64,000 nucleotides of DNA, from the NCBI RefSeq assembly GCF_018729455.1, contig NZ_JAHHZF010000002.1, positions 327,482 through 391,481 of the forward strand, given 5' to 3'. Position numbers and translations under genes: made by a program. Source of the DNA: Prosthecodimorpha staleyi (GTDB lineage Bacteria; Pseudomonadota; Alphaproteobacteria; Rhizobiales; Ancalomicrobiaceae). A model generated the notes under the pieces. That model made no database searches and was not told the DNA's origin. It worked only from the letters and a program-made list of their open reading frames with translations. Positions 35,129 through 43,578 of the stretch are shown piece by piece. How positions within the stretch are numbered: position 1 is the stretch's first letter; each line of letters starts with the position of its first letter.

Positions 35129-37261
35129 ATGATGAAATTCCTGCAGATGCTGTCCAAGCGGAACGACCTGTTCCTGGCCTTCCTGCTGATCTGCATCGTC
35201 TTCATGATGATCCTGCCGCTGCCCATCTGGCTGGTGGACACGCTCATCGCGCTGAACCTGTCGATCTCCGCCGTACTTCTCATGGCGGCGATGTATCTGA
35301 AGGACGTGGTCCAGCTTTCGGCCTTCCCGTCCCTGCTGCTGCTCACGACGCTGTTCCGGCTGGCGCTCGCCATTTCCACCACGCGCCTGATCCTGATCCA
35401 GGCCGATGCCGGCCATATCGTCGAGACCTTCGGCAACTTCGTCGTCGGCGGCAACCTGATCGTCGGCATGGTGGTGTTCCTGATCCTGACCATCGTCAAC
35501 TTCATGGTCATCACCAAGGGCTCGGAACGCGTCGCCGAAGTGTCCGCGCGCTTCTCGCTCGATTCCATGCCGGGCAAGCAGATGTCGATCGATTCCGACA
35601 TGCGCGCCGGCCTGATCGAGCTCGACGAGGCGAAGCGGCGGCGGTCCAAGCTGGAGAAGGAAAGTCAGCTCTACGGCGCCATGGACGGCGCCATGAAGTT
35701 CGTCAAGGGCGACGCCATCGCGGGCCTGATCATCATCGCCGTCAACCTGATCGGCGGCATCACGATCGGCACCCTGCAGCGCGGCCTGGAGGTCGGCGAT
35801 GCACTCAACCGTTACGCGCTGCTGACCATCGGCGACGGTCTCGTCCAGCAGATCCCGGCGCTGTTCATCTCGATCACGGCCGGCTTCATCGTCACCCGCG
35901 TGTCCTCGGACGAGAACCAGGATCTCGGCAGCGACATCGCCATGCAGTTGATGAACGAGCCGAAGGCTCTGCTCATCACTTCGGTGATCCTGGCCATCTT
36001 CGCCGTGGTGCCCGGCTTCCCGGCGGTCGTCTTCGCGTCGCTGGCGATCGCCTTCGCGACGCTCGGCTGGATGACCCAGAGGAAGCGCCGGCGCTCCTCC
36101 AGCCAGCAGCGCTCCTCCGAGATGCCCGCGCTGGCGCCGGCCATCGCGCCGAAGGGCATGGTGCCGTCCTTCCCCAAGAAGGACGACGACATCGAGGATC
36201 TGGAGCCGGTCGAGGCCGTCACCTTCGCGCTGACCGTGCCGCTGATCGTCGACATCGCCTCCTCGGTACGCAACTCGATCCGTCCCGAGAAGCTCGACCG
36301 CGAGGTCGCCCGCGTCCGCCGGGCGCTCTATTTCGACCTCGGCGTGCCGTTCCCGGGCATCCACCTTCGCCTCAACGACAATCTGAAGGACGGCGAATAC
36401 CGGATCATGGTCAACGAGATCCCGGTTGCCGCCGGCGCGGCGCGGCCGGGCTATTTCATCGTCCGCGAGACGGAAGCGAACCTGAAGATGTTCGACATTC
36501 CGTTCGAGCGCGGCGATGATTTCCTCCCGCATACGCCGAGCTACTGGGTCTCCAACAAGCATCTGGCACTGGTCGAGAAGGCCGGCGTCCAGGTCATGAC
36601 GCTGTCCAGCATGCTGACCTACCATCTGGCGCATGTGCTGAAGAGCAACGCCTCCGAGTTCATCGGCATCCAGGAGACCATGTATCTGCTCAACCAGATG
36701 CAGAAGAACTTCGGCGAACTGGTCAAGGAGGTGACCCGCACCCTGCCGGTGATCACCATCAACGACGTGCTGCAGCGGCTGGTCGGCGAGGAGATCTCGA
36801 TCCGCGACATGCGCACCGTTCTGGAGGCGCTGGTCGAGTGGGGTCAGCGCGAGAAGGACCCGATCGTCCTCGCCGAGCATGTGCGCAGCGCGCTGTCACG
36901 CTACATCACGCATAAGTTCTCCGGCGGCCAGAACCTCATCCCGGCCTATCTGATCTCCAAGGAGATCGAGGATGCCGTGCGCGGTGCGGTTCGCCAGACC
37001 TCGGGCGCGTCGTATCTGGCCCTGTCGCCCGACATCCACCGCCAGTTGATCACCTCGATGAAGAATGTGATCGGCAATGTCAGCCATCACGCCCTGCCGC
37101 CGGTGATCCTGGCGCCGATGGATATCCGGCGCTTCATGCGCAAGATCGTCGAGCGCGACTTCCCCGATCTGGCCGTGCTCTCCTATCAGGAGCTCGCGCC
37201 CTACGCGAATGTGCAGCCGCTGGAGCGGGTCAAGCTCGTCAGCCAGATCGCATCGGGTTGA
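35129..37261 (+). CDS. sctV: T3SS export gate protein SctV (FHIPEP family)
   Basis: 710 residues, the usual length. The N-terminal half has seven to eight membrane helices, with the FHIPEP signature region FPSLLLLTTLFRLALAISTT (about residues 69-88) and DSMPGKQMSIDSDMRAGLI in the cytoplasmic loop. The C-terminal half (~360-710) is the large cytoplasmic domain that forms a nonameric ring receiving chaperone-substrate complexes. The MMK start lacks a strong ribosome site. A 232-bp gap precedes it. Unusually, the next three genes encode an ExbB/ExbD-like module. Confidence 0.95.
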   Translation: MMKFLQMLSKRNDLFLAFLLICIVFMMILPLPIWLVDTLIALNLSISAVLLMAAMYLKDVVQLSAFPSLLLLTTLFRLALAISTTRLILIQADAGHIVETFGNFVVGGNLIVGMVVFLILTIVNFMVITKGSERVAEVSARFSLDSMPGKQMSIDSDMRAGLIELDEAKRRRSKLEKESQLYGAMDGAMKFVKGDAIAGLIIIAVNLIGGITIGTLQRGLEVGDALNRYALLTIGDGLVQQIPALFISITAGFIVTRVSSDENQDLGSDIAMQLMNEPKALLITSVILAIFAVVPGFPAVVFASLAIAFATLGWMTQRKRRRSSSQQRSSEMPALAPAIAPKGMVPSFPKKDDDIEDLEPVEAVTFALTVPLIVDIASSVRNSIRPEKLDREVARVRRALYFDLGVPFPGIHLRLNDNLKDGEYRIMVNEIPVAAGAARPGYFIVRETEANLKMFDIPFERGDDFLPHTPSYWVSNKHLALVEKAGVQVMTLSSMLTYHLAHVLKSNASEFIGIQETMYLLNQMQKNFGELVKEVTRTLPVITINDVLQRLVGEEISIRDMRTVLEALVEWGQREKDPIVLAEHVRSALSRYITHKFSGGQNLIPAYLISKEIEDAVRGAVRQTSGASYLALSPDIHRQLITSMKNVIGNVSHHALPPVILAPMDIRRFMRKIVERDFPDLAVLSYQELAPYANVQPLERVKLVSQIASG

Positions 37262-37282
37262 GGCGGCGCGGGGGACCGGTTC

Positions 37283-38461
37283 GTGGATCGCCAGAAGGTC
37301 ACGATCTATGCCGTCGGTCTCGCGGGTGCCTTCGCGCTGCATCTGGCGATCCATGGCGCGGGCTGGCCGGGCCCGGTCCTGAGCATCGCGGCCCTCGGCG
37401 TGGCTGGCCTCGTGCTCGCCCAGTTCCCGCCCCTGGCACTACGCCATCCAGACCTCCTGCGCGCCTCCGTGCTGCTGATCGGCGGCCTCGCCCTGGCGAT
37501 GCCGCTGCTGTTCGACCCGGGCGCCCCGGCCGGTGGTGGCCCGCTTGGTGGTAGCCCGCTTGGTGGTGGGTCGTCGGGTGGCGGCGCGGGGATTGCCGGA
37601 TCGGAGGCGGTGCTCTGGCCGCAGATCCTGGTCGCGTTCTTCGCCAGCCGCGTGCTCGCTGCGGAGACCGAAGCCCGCTTTGCGGCCTTCTGGGCCGATC
37701 CGCTCGGCACGACCGGGCCGGTCGGCGTGCAGTCGAGCCTCGCCGCGCTGTTCCTCGGTGCCGCGCTCGGCCTCGTCTTCCATCTCGCCCTGCCCTGGCT
37801 CAAGGCGCTCGCACCCGCCGGGCCGTCCGGCATCCTGGTCACCGCGCTGGCCGGCAGCACGGCGCTGCATAGCGCGATCATCGTGCTGTTCTTCGTCATT
37901 CTCGCGCATCTGGCCGATGCGCTGCGGCTGCATCTCGCCGATGCCGCCGCACTGGCAAGCCTGCGCCGGCGCGGCCGTACGCGCGCCGGCGGCTCGAACG
38001 ATCTGAACGACCTGGTGGCCGACGAGATCGCCGTGCGGCCGTCGAGCCGACTGCTGCGCCTGGTCGCCGACTGGGTCGTCCGCAGCGGCCGCCCGGACTC
38101 CGACGCGGGTCCCCTGTCGCCCGCCGCCGCCCAGGACGGCTTCCACCGCGCCGCCCGCCAATTCGCCCGCGGCCTGGTCCCCTTCCTGCCGCTGCTCGGC
38201 TTTCTCGGCACCGTGGTCGGCCTCGCCGCCGCCATGGCGGAACTGCCGCAGGGCCTCGGCGCGGGCGGCGGTGGCGCCGACATCGCGGCGAGCCTCGCCG
38301 GCCTCGCCATCAAGTTCGAAACCACGCTCCTCGGCCTGATCGGCTCGATCGTCGCCTCGCTGCTGATCGCCGTCATGGAACGCCGGGAGACCGAACTCGC
38401 CGCCGAGGCGCGCCGGGTGGTCGGCGCGCTCGTCGCCGCGGAGGCCGTCCGCCATGGCTGA
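37283..38461 (+). CDS. MotA/TolQ/ExbB-family ion channel protein in T3SS operon
   Basis: 392 residues from a GTG, 21 nt after sctV. The first ~220 residues hold several hydrophobic segments and a Gly-rich loop (GGGPLGGSPLGGGSSGGG). The C-terminal domain (about 300-370) has the MotA/TolQ/ExbB pattern: PFLPLLGFLGTVVGLAAAMA followed by LAIKFETTLLGLIGSIVASL, corresponding to the two pore-lining helices, with the conserved LGTVVG and the ALxTTxxG-like TTLLG. The family forms pentamers that carry protons or sodium ions around an ExbD/TolR/MotB dimer. It overlaps the next gene by 8 nt. It is not a standard T3SS component. Confidence 0.83.
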   Translation: MDRQKVTIYAVGLAGAFALHLAIHGAGWPGPVLSIAALGVAGLVLAQFPPLALRHPDLLRASVLLIGGLALAMPLLFDPGAPAGGGPLGGSPLGGGSSGGGAGIAGSEAVLWPQILVAFFASRVLAAETEARFAAFWADPLGTTGPVGVQSSLAALFLGAALGLVFHLALPWLKALAPAGPSGILVTALAGSTALHSAIIVLFFVILAHLADALRLHLADAAALASLRRRGRTRAGGSNDLNDLVADEIAVRPSSRLLRLVADWVVRSGRPDSDAGPLSPAAAQDGFHRAARQFARGLVPFLPLLGFLGTVVGLAAAMAELPQGLGAGGGGADIAASLAGLAIKFETTLLGLIGSIVASLLIAVMERRETELAAEARRVVGALVAAEAVRHG

Positions 38462-39005
38462 CCGGATCGCCGACGACGAGACCGAGCGCGACGGCTTCGA
38501 CCCGCTGACCGACCTGTTCTTCGGCATGGGGGCGATCTGCCTGCTCGCCGTGCTGATGATCCTGCCGAGCGTCGGCGTCGCAGCCGTGCAGGAGCGCGCG
38601 CGGCTGAAATCGCTCGCCGAGGTGCTGGCGCTCGCCGAATACCGGGTCGACGGTGCCGCCGCCGACGCGATCCTGGCCGGCCCGGACGGGCTCGCGCTGG
38701 TCGACCCTGCGCCGGCCGGGAGCGGCGCGGAGACCGTCGAGCGGATCGGTGCGGATGCCATCGCCGACCATGCCGGTCTCGCCGACCGGCTCGCCCGTGC
38801 CCGTCGGGAGGGGCGGTCCGTCCTGCTCCTGATCGAACCGGGCGGCGAGGATACAGCCTTCGCGCTGGAACCGGTGCTGGCCGCGCGCGGTCCGCAGGAG
38901 ATCCGACAGGTGCGGCTCGATCGCGCCTGCAGCTTCGCCGAGCGGCCCGATCTCGCCGCCGCCTGTCGGACCCGCCGGATCGGCGATCGGGAGGGCCGGC
39001 CATGA
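38454..39005 (+). CDS. ExbD/TolR-like protein 1, single-span with membrane Asp
   Basis: 183 residues. A 17-residue acidic N terminus leads into one membrane helix, PLTDLFFGMGAICLLAVLMI (about 17-36), with Asp20 at its start. In ExbD, TolR and MotB a single N-terminal helix carries an essential Asp in the same place (P-x-x-D pattern), which carries the ion. The rest (~145 residues) is predicted periplasmic alpha/beta, containing RSVLLLIEPGGEDTAFALEP. It overlaps both neighbours, so the three genes are translated together. The family call is based on topology, the Asp and the adjacent ExbB-like gene, not on strong overall similarity. Confidence 0.72.
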   Translation: MADRIADDETERDGFDPLTDLFFGMGAICLLAVLMILPSVGVAAVQERARLKSLAEVLALAEYRVDGAAADAILAGPDGLALVDPAPAGSGAETVERIGADAIADHAGLADRLARARREGRSVLLLIEPGGEDTAFALEPVLAARGPQEIRQVRLDRACSFAERPDLAAACRTRRIGDREGRP

Positions 39006-39793
39006 TCGGCGACCGCGTCGGCATGACCGTGGCGGCCGACCTGTCGGCCAACGTCTTTGCCGCCTTCCTGCTGATCCTGATCGTGCTGCTCGCCCGTTCG
39101 GGCACGCCGGAACCGGCGACCCGGCCGGCGCCGATCGAGGCCAGCCGCGATCTCGACACCCGGACGCACCGCCCGGAGGCGCCGGCAGGCCTGGTCGAGT
39201 TGCTGCGCCTGCGCGGTCCCGCGGCTCCCGGATTGACCGTCGACCTGCACGCCGAGCGCATCGAGATTGGCCTGCCGGGCCGTCGGACCCGCGCCGTGCT
39301 CGCCTTCGCCGGCACCGACCATGCCGCCGCCGCGGCCCGCATCGCGGCCGCGACCACGCTGGCCGAGCCGGGGGCCGTCCGCCTCTACGTCTTCGATGCC
39401 GCCTGGTACGGCGCCGTGACGGCCCGCCTCGTCCGCGACGGCCGGTCCTGGCGGGAATTGTCGGTCCCGGCCGCGCTGCGCGTCGGCGGGCAGACCAACG
39501 GTGCAGCCTGGGCGCCGGCCTTCGAGGCCCTCGTCGCCCGCGCCGCGGACCCCGGCCGTTTCCGCGCCGGCCTCGCCGAAATCATCGCCGGATCGGGCGG
39601 CGAACGCGCCGACCGGCCGGTGCCGGGAGGCCAGAGCGGCGGCGGTCTGGACGGCAGCCCGGTTCAGGGGGAAACTCTGTCCGAACGGCTCGGCCGGTAT
39701 GGACGCATGATCCTGGCGCTTCTCGCCGTGACGGCGAGTTTCGCCCTGGTCATCTACGCCGAAACCCGTCGCCCCGCTCGGCGGCAGACCTGA
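39002..39793 (+). CDS. ExbD/TolR-like protein 2, single-span N-terminal Asp helix
   Basis: 263 residues. The N-terminal helix TVAADLSANVFAAFLLILIV (about 9-28) has Asp13 at the membrane entry and the D-x-x-A-N-V-F spacing often seen in TolR/ExbD-like helices. A periplasmic region of ~200 residues follows, then a second hydrophobic segment near the C terminus (MILALLAVTASFALVIYAE) and a basic tail, which is unusual for ExbD. Together with the previous gene it could supply the two plug subunits of a heterodimeric stator. The ATG overlaps the previous stop by 4 nt. It closes the sctV-containing operon. Confidence 0.72.
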   Translation: MIGDRVGMTVAADLSANVFAAFLLILIVLLARSGTPEPATRPAPIEASRDLDTRTHRPEAPAGLVELLRLRGPAAPGLTVDLHAERIEIGLPGRRTRAVLAFAGTDHAAAAARIAAATTLAEPGAVRLYVFDAAWYGAVTARLVRDGRSWRELSVPAALRVGGQTNGAAWAPAFEALVARAADPGRFRAGLAEIIAGSGGERADRPVPGGQSGGGLDGSPVQGETLSERLGRYGRMILALLAVTASFALVIYAETRRPARRQT

Positions 39794-39901
39794 CCATCCG
39801 ACCTGGGGAAACACAACCGCAAACCCACTCGGAAAGCCCAATCGTGCCGCCCGCTCGGCATTCCGGTCGCAGCGGGCCGCCCAACAGGAGGAGATCACGT
39901 C

Positions 39902-40192
39902 ATGGGTATCGACAGCATCCAGCGCTCCAGTACCGTCCCGATCCCGGAGCCGGTGAGCGATCGGACCACCCGCGATCCGCTGCCGGTCGATTCGAAGCTG
40001 CAGATCGACAAGTCGAACGACAAGCGTCTGCAGCCGTCGAACGACGCCAAGACCGATTCCTTCGAGGACTATCTGAACGACAAGAGCGTTCTCAACCTCG
40101 AAAAGAACAAGGAATCGAGCAAGTTCGACCCGGTCGCCGAACTGAGCAAGAACGGCGTCTACTACGACCCCGGCAAGAATACCCCGATCTGA
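39902..40192 (+). CDS. Small hydrophilic T3SS-cluster protein, unknown
   Basis: 96 residues, highly charged (Asp, Lys, Asn, Ser), with no hydrophobic segment and no cysteine, probably disordered: RDPLPVDSKLQIDKSNDKRL in the middle and LSKNGVYYDPGKNTPI at the end. AGGAGGAGATCACGTC upstream provides a very strong ribosome site, suggesting high expression. It lies between the ExbBD-like module and the inner-rod gene. It may be a small exported subunit or substrate; no family was recognised. Confidence 0.65.
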   Translation: MGIDSIQRSSTVPIPEPVSDRTTRDPLPVDSKLQIDKSNDKRLQPSNDAKTDSFEDYLNDKSVLNLEKNKESSKFDPVAELSKNGVYYDPGKNTPI

Positions 40193-40529
40193 TCGGACCA
40201 CCGGCCGAGCCTTGGCCGGCGCAGTACCGGCAGGTGCAGCTCTCGACGGCATCCCGGCATCCGTTGCCGGGCCGACCGGCCGTGCGTTGTGACGGCTGCC
40301 GGATCGGCCCTGCCCGCCGCAATTTCGCGGCCGAGCACCAGCCTGTGACGTTCATCACACCCGGTGATTTCGCTCCGGGTTAATGAATCGTACGTATGCA
40401 ACGCTTGCCGTAGCGGTGCAATTCGTATCCAATTGTATGCGTGCGAGAAGCGCCCCTCGGGCGGTTCGAACTGGCGAGCCGTCGGCGGTTTGCGGTGCAC
40501 GAAGCGGGACGGCATGAGGGACGGCTGAC
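40193..40529. promoter_or_regulatory. Promoter region of the sctI-sctU operon
   Basis: A 337-bp gap preceding the long rightward operon that runs from sctI to sctU. It contains the clear CRP-like palindrome at 40344-40359, a short overlapping hairpin (ACCCGG/CCGGGT, 40359-40380), and a locally AT-rich stretch around 40380-40440 where a promoter core could lie. No gene is supported. Confidence 0.6.
40344..40359. promoter_or_regulatory. CRP-like site TGTGA-N6-TCACA upstream of sctI
   Basis: TGTGACGTTCATCACA is an exact match to the CRP half-site pair TGTGA/TCACA with 6-bp spacing. It is centred about 178 nt before the sctI start, in the promoter region of the largest T3SS operon. Confidence 0.65.
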
Positions 40530-41252
40530 ATGACCACGATCGGTTTCTCGCTGGGCGGCCAGTTGGCAGCGTCTGCCGGCCATTCCGAACATTCCGGCTA
40601 CGAAGTACTGACGACGGCGGCCTCGCCCGACAAGAAGAGCACCGGCCTCTTCGACGCGGCCCTCGACCGAGCGGTGAGCGGCAGCCAGACCACAAAGGTT
40701 GCGGCCGTCGATGCGCCGAAGCCCGTCGCCGGCGCAGTCGCGACCGATTCCGTATCGACCGCCACCGGCGGCATGCGGCTGAGCCAGCTTTTCGGTGGAC
40801 CGGGCGGCGCAAGGCCGGTCACCGGCCAGCCCGGCGCCGCACCGGCCCTGAACGGTCAGGCGACCACGGGTGCCCGCCCGGTTGCCGGCCAGACGGTCAA
40901 CGGTCAGACGGCGATTTCGCAGACCACCCCGACGCCGACATCGGGAACCGCCGCAACGACGGATCGCGAGCGCGCCCGGCGCGCCCTCGAACTCGACGCT
41001 CCGGCGGCCAAGACCACGGTGCCGGCCGAGGGCAGCGGCGACGCGATCATCGAGGGCATGCAGAAGCTGCGCGGCGTGTTCGACGCCCGCGAGGCGCAGC
41101 TCGGCAAGCTGATGTCGCACAGCCACATGGACGTCAACACCATGATGGCCATGCAGATGGAACTGGTGCGTTTTTCGCTCCTGGTCGAGGTCACGTCCAA
41201 GCTGACGGGCAAATCGACACAAGCCTTCGATACTCTGATGAAGGGCCAGTGA
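40530..41252 (+). CDS. sctI: T3SS inner rod protein SctI
   Basis: 240 residues, longer than the usual ~110-150. The N-terminal ~170 residues are Ala/Gly/Thr/Pro-rich, with a repeated ARPVTGQPG/ARPVAGQTVNGQT pattern, probably disordered. The C-terminal ~70 residues carry the YscI/HrpB rod signature: IIEGMQKLRGVFDAREAQLG, then MQMELVRFSLLVEVTSKLTG and QAFDTLMKGQ, the usual end of these proteins. It forms the adaptor between export gate and needle. It is the first gene of the sctI-J-K-L-N-O-P-Q-R-S-T-U operon. The expanded N terminus is unusual. Confidence 0.85.
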   Translation: MTTIGFSLGGQLAASAGHSEHSGYEVLTTAASPDKKSTGLFDAALDRAVSGSQTTKVAAVDAPKPVAGAVATDSVSTATGGMRLSQLFGGPGGARPVTGQPGAAPALNGQATTGARPVAGQTVNGQTAISQTTPTPTSGTAATTDRERARRALELDAPAAKTTVPAEGSGDAIIEGMQKLRGVFDAREAQLGKLMSHSHMDVNTMMAMQMELVRFSLLVEVTSKLTGKSTQAFDTLMKGQ

Positions 41253-41295
41253 TCGGCCCGGCTCCGACAGTTCCGACCGACGAAGTGGTGCCGCC

Positions 41296-42096
41296 TTGCT
41301 GTCCAAGTTGCTCTTGCGCGTCTGTGTCCTCATCGGTGCGCTGGCTCTCGCCGGCTGCCAGAACGACCTCTATTCGAACCTGACGGAACCGGAAGCCAAC
41401 CAGATCCTGGCCGTCCTGATGTCCAACGGCGTTCAGGCCGAGAAGGTTTCCGTCGGCAAGGAAGGCTTCAAGATCACGGTCGAATCCAAGGACATGCTGC
41501 GCGCCATCGCGCTGCTGAAGGATACCGGCTATCCGCGCAGTTCGCGCGAATCGATCGGCAAGGTGTTCCAGAAATCCGGCATCATGTCGTCGCCGTTCGA
41601 GGAGCGGGTCCGCTACATCTATGCGCTCGGCGAGGACGTGGCGCAGACGCTGTCCAATATCGACGGCGTGGTGACGGCGCGGGTCCATATCGTGCTGCCC
41701 GACGCGCCGCAGCTCGGCCAGCCGGTCAAGCCGTCCTCGGCGGCGGTGTTCATCAAGCATCAGCCCGGCGTCGACCTCGACTTCTTCGTGCCCCAGATCC
41801 GACGCCTGGTTTCGAGCGCGATCGAAGGCCTCGAATATTCGGCCGTGACCGTGGTGCTCGCCGACGCGCAGCCGACCAAGGTCGCCACGCCCGGCCCGGA
41901 GGCGGCGCAGTTCACCGAGGTCGTGCCCGGCGTTTCGATCAAGACGGCAGACGCGACCCGCTTCTGGCAGATCGTGTCCGGCACCGGAGCCCTTATCGCG
42001 GCCCTCTTGGTCGCCCTGATCGCCAGCCTCGTCGCCTATGCACGCAAGGGCCGGTCGCGCCGCGACGGGTCCAACGCGCTGGTCGAACCGTCATGA
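41296..42096 (+). CDS. sctJ: T3SS inner-membrane ring lipoprotein SctJ
   Basis: 266 residues from a TTG start. The lipoprotein signal ends in LALAGC, with Cys20 as the lipidation site. The two ring-building domains follow, with the YscJ/FliF motifs EPEANQILAVLMSNGV, VVTARVHIVLP and VRYIYALGEDVAQTLSNIDG, and then a C-terminal membrane helix (about 228-250) with a basic tail. It forms the inner ring in the inner membrane together with SctD. Confidence 0.93.
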   Translation: MLSKLLLRVCVLIGALALAGCQNDLYSNLTEPEANQILAVLMSNGVQAEKVSVGKEGFKITVESKDMLRAIALLKDTGYPRSSRESIGKVFQKSGIMSSPFEERVRYIYALGEDVAQTLSNIDGVVTARVHIVLPDAPQLGQPVKPSSAAVFIKHQPGVDLDFFVPQIRRLVSSAIEGLEYSAVTVVLADAQPTKVATPGPEAAQFTEVVPGVSIKTADATRFWQIVSGTGALIAALLVALIASLVAYARKGRSRRDGSNALVEPS

Positions 42097-42211
42097 GCGG
42101 CCGGCCGAACGGCCGCTCCAAAGTCCGGCGCGGCAGGCAGGGCGGCAGCGATGCGTGGCGGCAACCGAGCCCGGCAGGCGGGCATCGCCCGGCCGAACCG
42201 AGGACCGACCG

Positions 42212-42946
42212 GTGACGGCCGCCGCAACCGACATCAAGGCGCTCGGCCCGGCGATCCGGTTCGCCGATGCGATTCTGCGCCCGATCGGCCGCATGGACGT
42301 CGACGCGTTGGCGATCGCCCCGTTGCCCGGCTCGGACATCCGCGCCCTGTCATCTCATCCGGCCTTCGCCGCGCCGATCAACCGGGCGATCCGCCAGCGC
42401 TTGCGGCTGACCGACAATCCGGTCTCACGGGCGACCGTCGATCGCCTTCTGACCCAGCCGAAGAGCCGGCTCGCCCTGCTCTTTGCCACCGAGCGCGCGA
42501 TCGAGGTCGACAGGGCGTCCCTGATCTTGGCAGCGACCGTGCTGCACAAGCGGATCGCCGGCATGCTCCTGAAAAGCGACCGGATCGCGGCCCAGAAGGC
42601 GCTCGGCAGCGACGCCTTCGCGGTCGCGGTTCACGAGGCGCCGTTCATGCATGCGAGTCTCGCCGAACTCGACCGGCTGCCGGCGGAGTCCGACATTCTG
42701 ACCACGGCGCCGGATGCCGCACAGGGGCGGATCGATGCGGTCAACCGCTTCGGCCTGCATGTGGCGCTGAACTATGTCGAGGCCGTCGAGCCCGAGATCC
42801 TGCCCTTCGTGCTGGCCCGGCTGCATGCCGACGCCGCACCGGCCGGCCGGCGCGACGCCGTTGCCGCGCTGCAGCCCGGTCATGTCGACCACATCGTGAA
42901 ACTCATGCGCCGGAGGCTGCCGTCATGGTCGGCTATTATCGGCTGA
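42212..42946 (+). CDS. sctK: T3SS sorting-platform protein SctK
   Basis: 244 residues from the GTG at 42212 (GAGGACCGACC upstream). A cytoplasmic helical protein with no membrane segment. Position between sctJ and sctL, and length (YscK is ~210), identify it as SctK, which links the SctQ-SctL-SctN pods to the membrane rings. Visible sequence is weakly conserved (FADAILRPIGRMDVDALAIA at the start and [10 protein letters not shown] at the end). A 115-nt gap after sctJ contains no supported gene. It overlaps sctL by 22 nt. Confidence 0.72.
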   Translation: MTAAATDIKALGPAIRFADAILRPIGRMDVDALAIAPLPGSDIRALSSHPAFAAPINRAIRQRLRLTDNPVSRATVDRLLTQPKSRLALLFATERAIEVDRASLILAATVLHKRIAGMLLKSDRIAAQKALGSDAFAVAVHEAPFMHASLAELDRLPAESDILTTAPDAAQGRIDAVNRFGLHVALNYVEAVEPEILPFVLARLHADAAPAGRRDAVAALQPGHVDHIVKLMRRRLPSWSAIIG

Positions 42947-43578
42947 AAGAACTCGGCTTTCGTCTCTCCGCCGGCGCCCATGTGCTGCGCGGCGGCGATG
43001 TCGAGCCGCTTGATGCCGCCACCGCACTCCTGAAGGCCGCCGAGCAGGAAGCCGAGCGCATCCGCCAGGAGGCGCGCGACGCCTATGCGGCGGAAAAGAT
43101 CCGCGGCTTCGAGGAAGGCCTCGAACAGGCCCGCATGCAGGCGGTCGGCCGCATCGTGGAGGAAAGCCGCGTCCTTGACGACGCGCTGCGCGACATCGAC
43201 CGCGATCTGACCAATCTCGTCATCCATGCGGTGCGCAAGCTGGTCGACGGCTTCTCCGACCAGGACAAGGCGGAGGCCATGGTGCGGGCGGCGCTGAAGC
43301 AGATGCGGCGCGAGAAGCGCATCCAGCTCTCGGTTGCCCCCAGCCAGATCGAGCATTTTCGCCGCTCGATCGGCGACATCAAGGCGAGCTTCCCGGAGAT
43401 CGACCTGGTCGATGTGGTCGAGGATCCCTCGCTCGATCCGCCGCGCATCATCGTGGAATCGCCGGTCGGCCGCGTCGACGGTCATTTCGCCCAGCGGCTC
43501 GACGAACTCGAGGCGATCCTGCGCCGCAGCGCAGTCGTGATCGCCGAGGAGGATGCCGCGGAGGGGATGCCGCGATGA
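42925..43578 (+). CDS. sctL: T3SS ATPase-stator protein SctL
   Basis: 217 residues from the ATG at 42925 (CGGAGGCTGCC upstream). A FliH/YscL-type protein: an Ala/Glu-rich coiled coil at 35-90 ([20 protein letters not shown]), then the C-terminal HrpE/YscL domain with [20 protein letters not shown] and [21 protein letters not shown]. Homodimers link the ATPase SctN to SctQ. Its end overlaps sctN in ATGA. Confidence 0.9.
   Translation: MVGYYRLKELGFRLSAGAHVLRGGDVEPLDAATALLKAAEQEAERIRQEARDAYAAEKIRGFEEGLEQARMQAVGRIVEESRVLDDALRDIDRDLTNLVIHAVRKLVDGFSDQDKAEAMVRAALKQMRREKRIQLSVAPSQIEHFRRSIGDIKASFPEIDLVDVVEDPSLDPPRIIVESPVGRVDGHFAQRLDELEAILRRSAVVIAEEDAAEGMPR

Noticed and set aside
42097..42211. Small gene between sctJ and sctK
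   Set aside because: No frame has both a ribosome site and plausible composition; the gap is more likely an untranslated spacer or an N-terminal extension of sctK.
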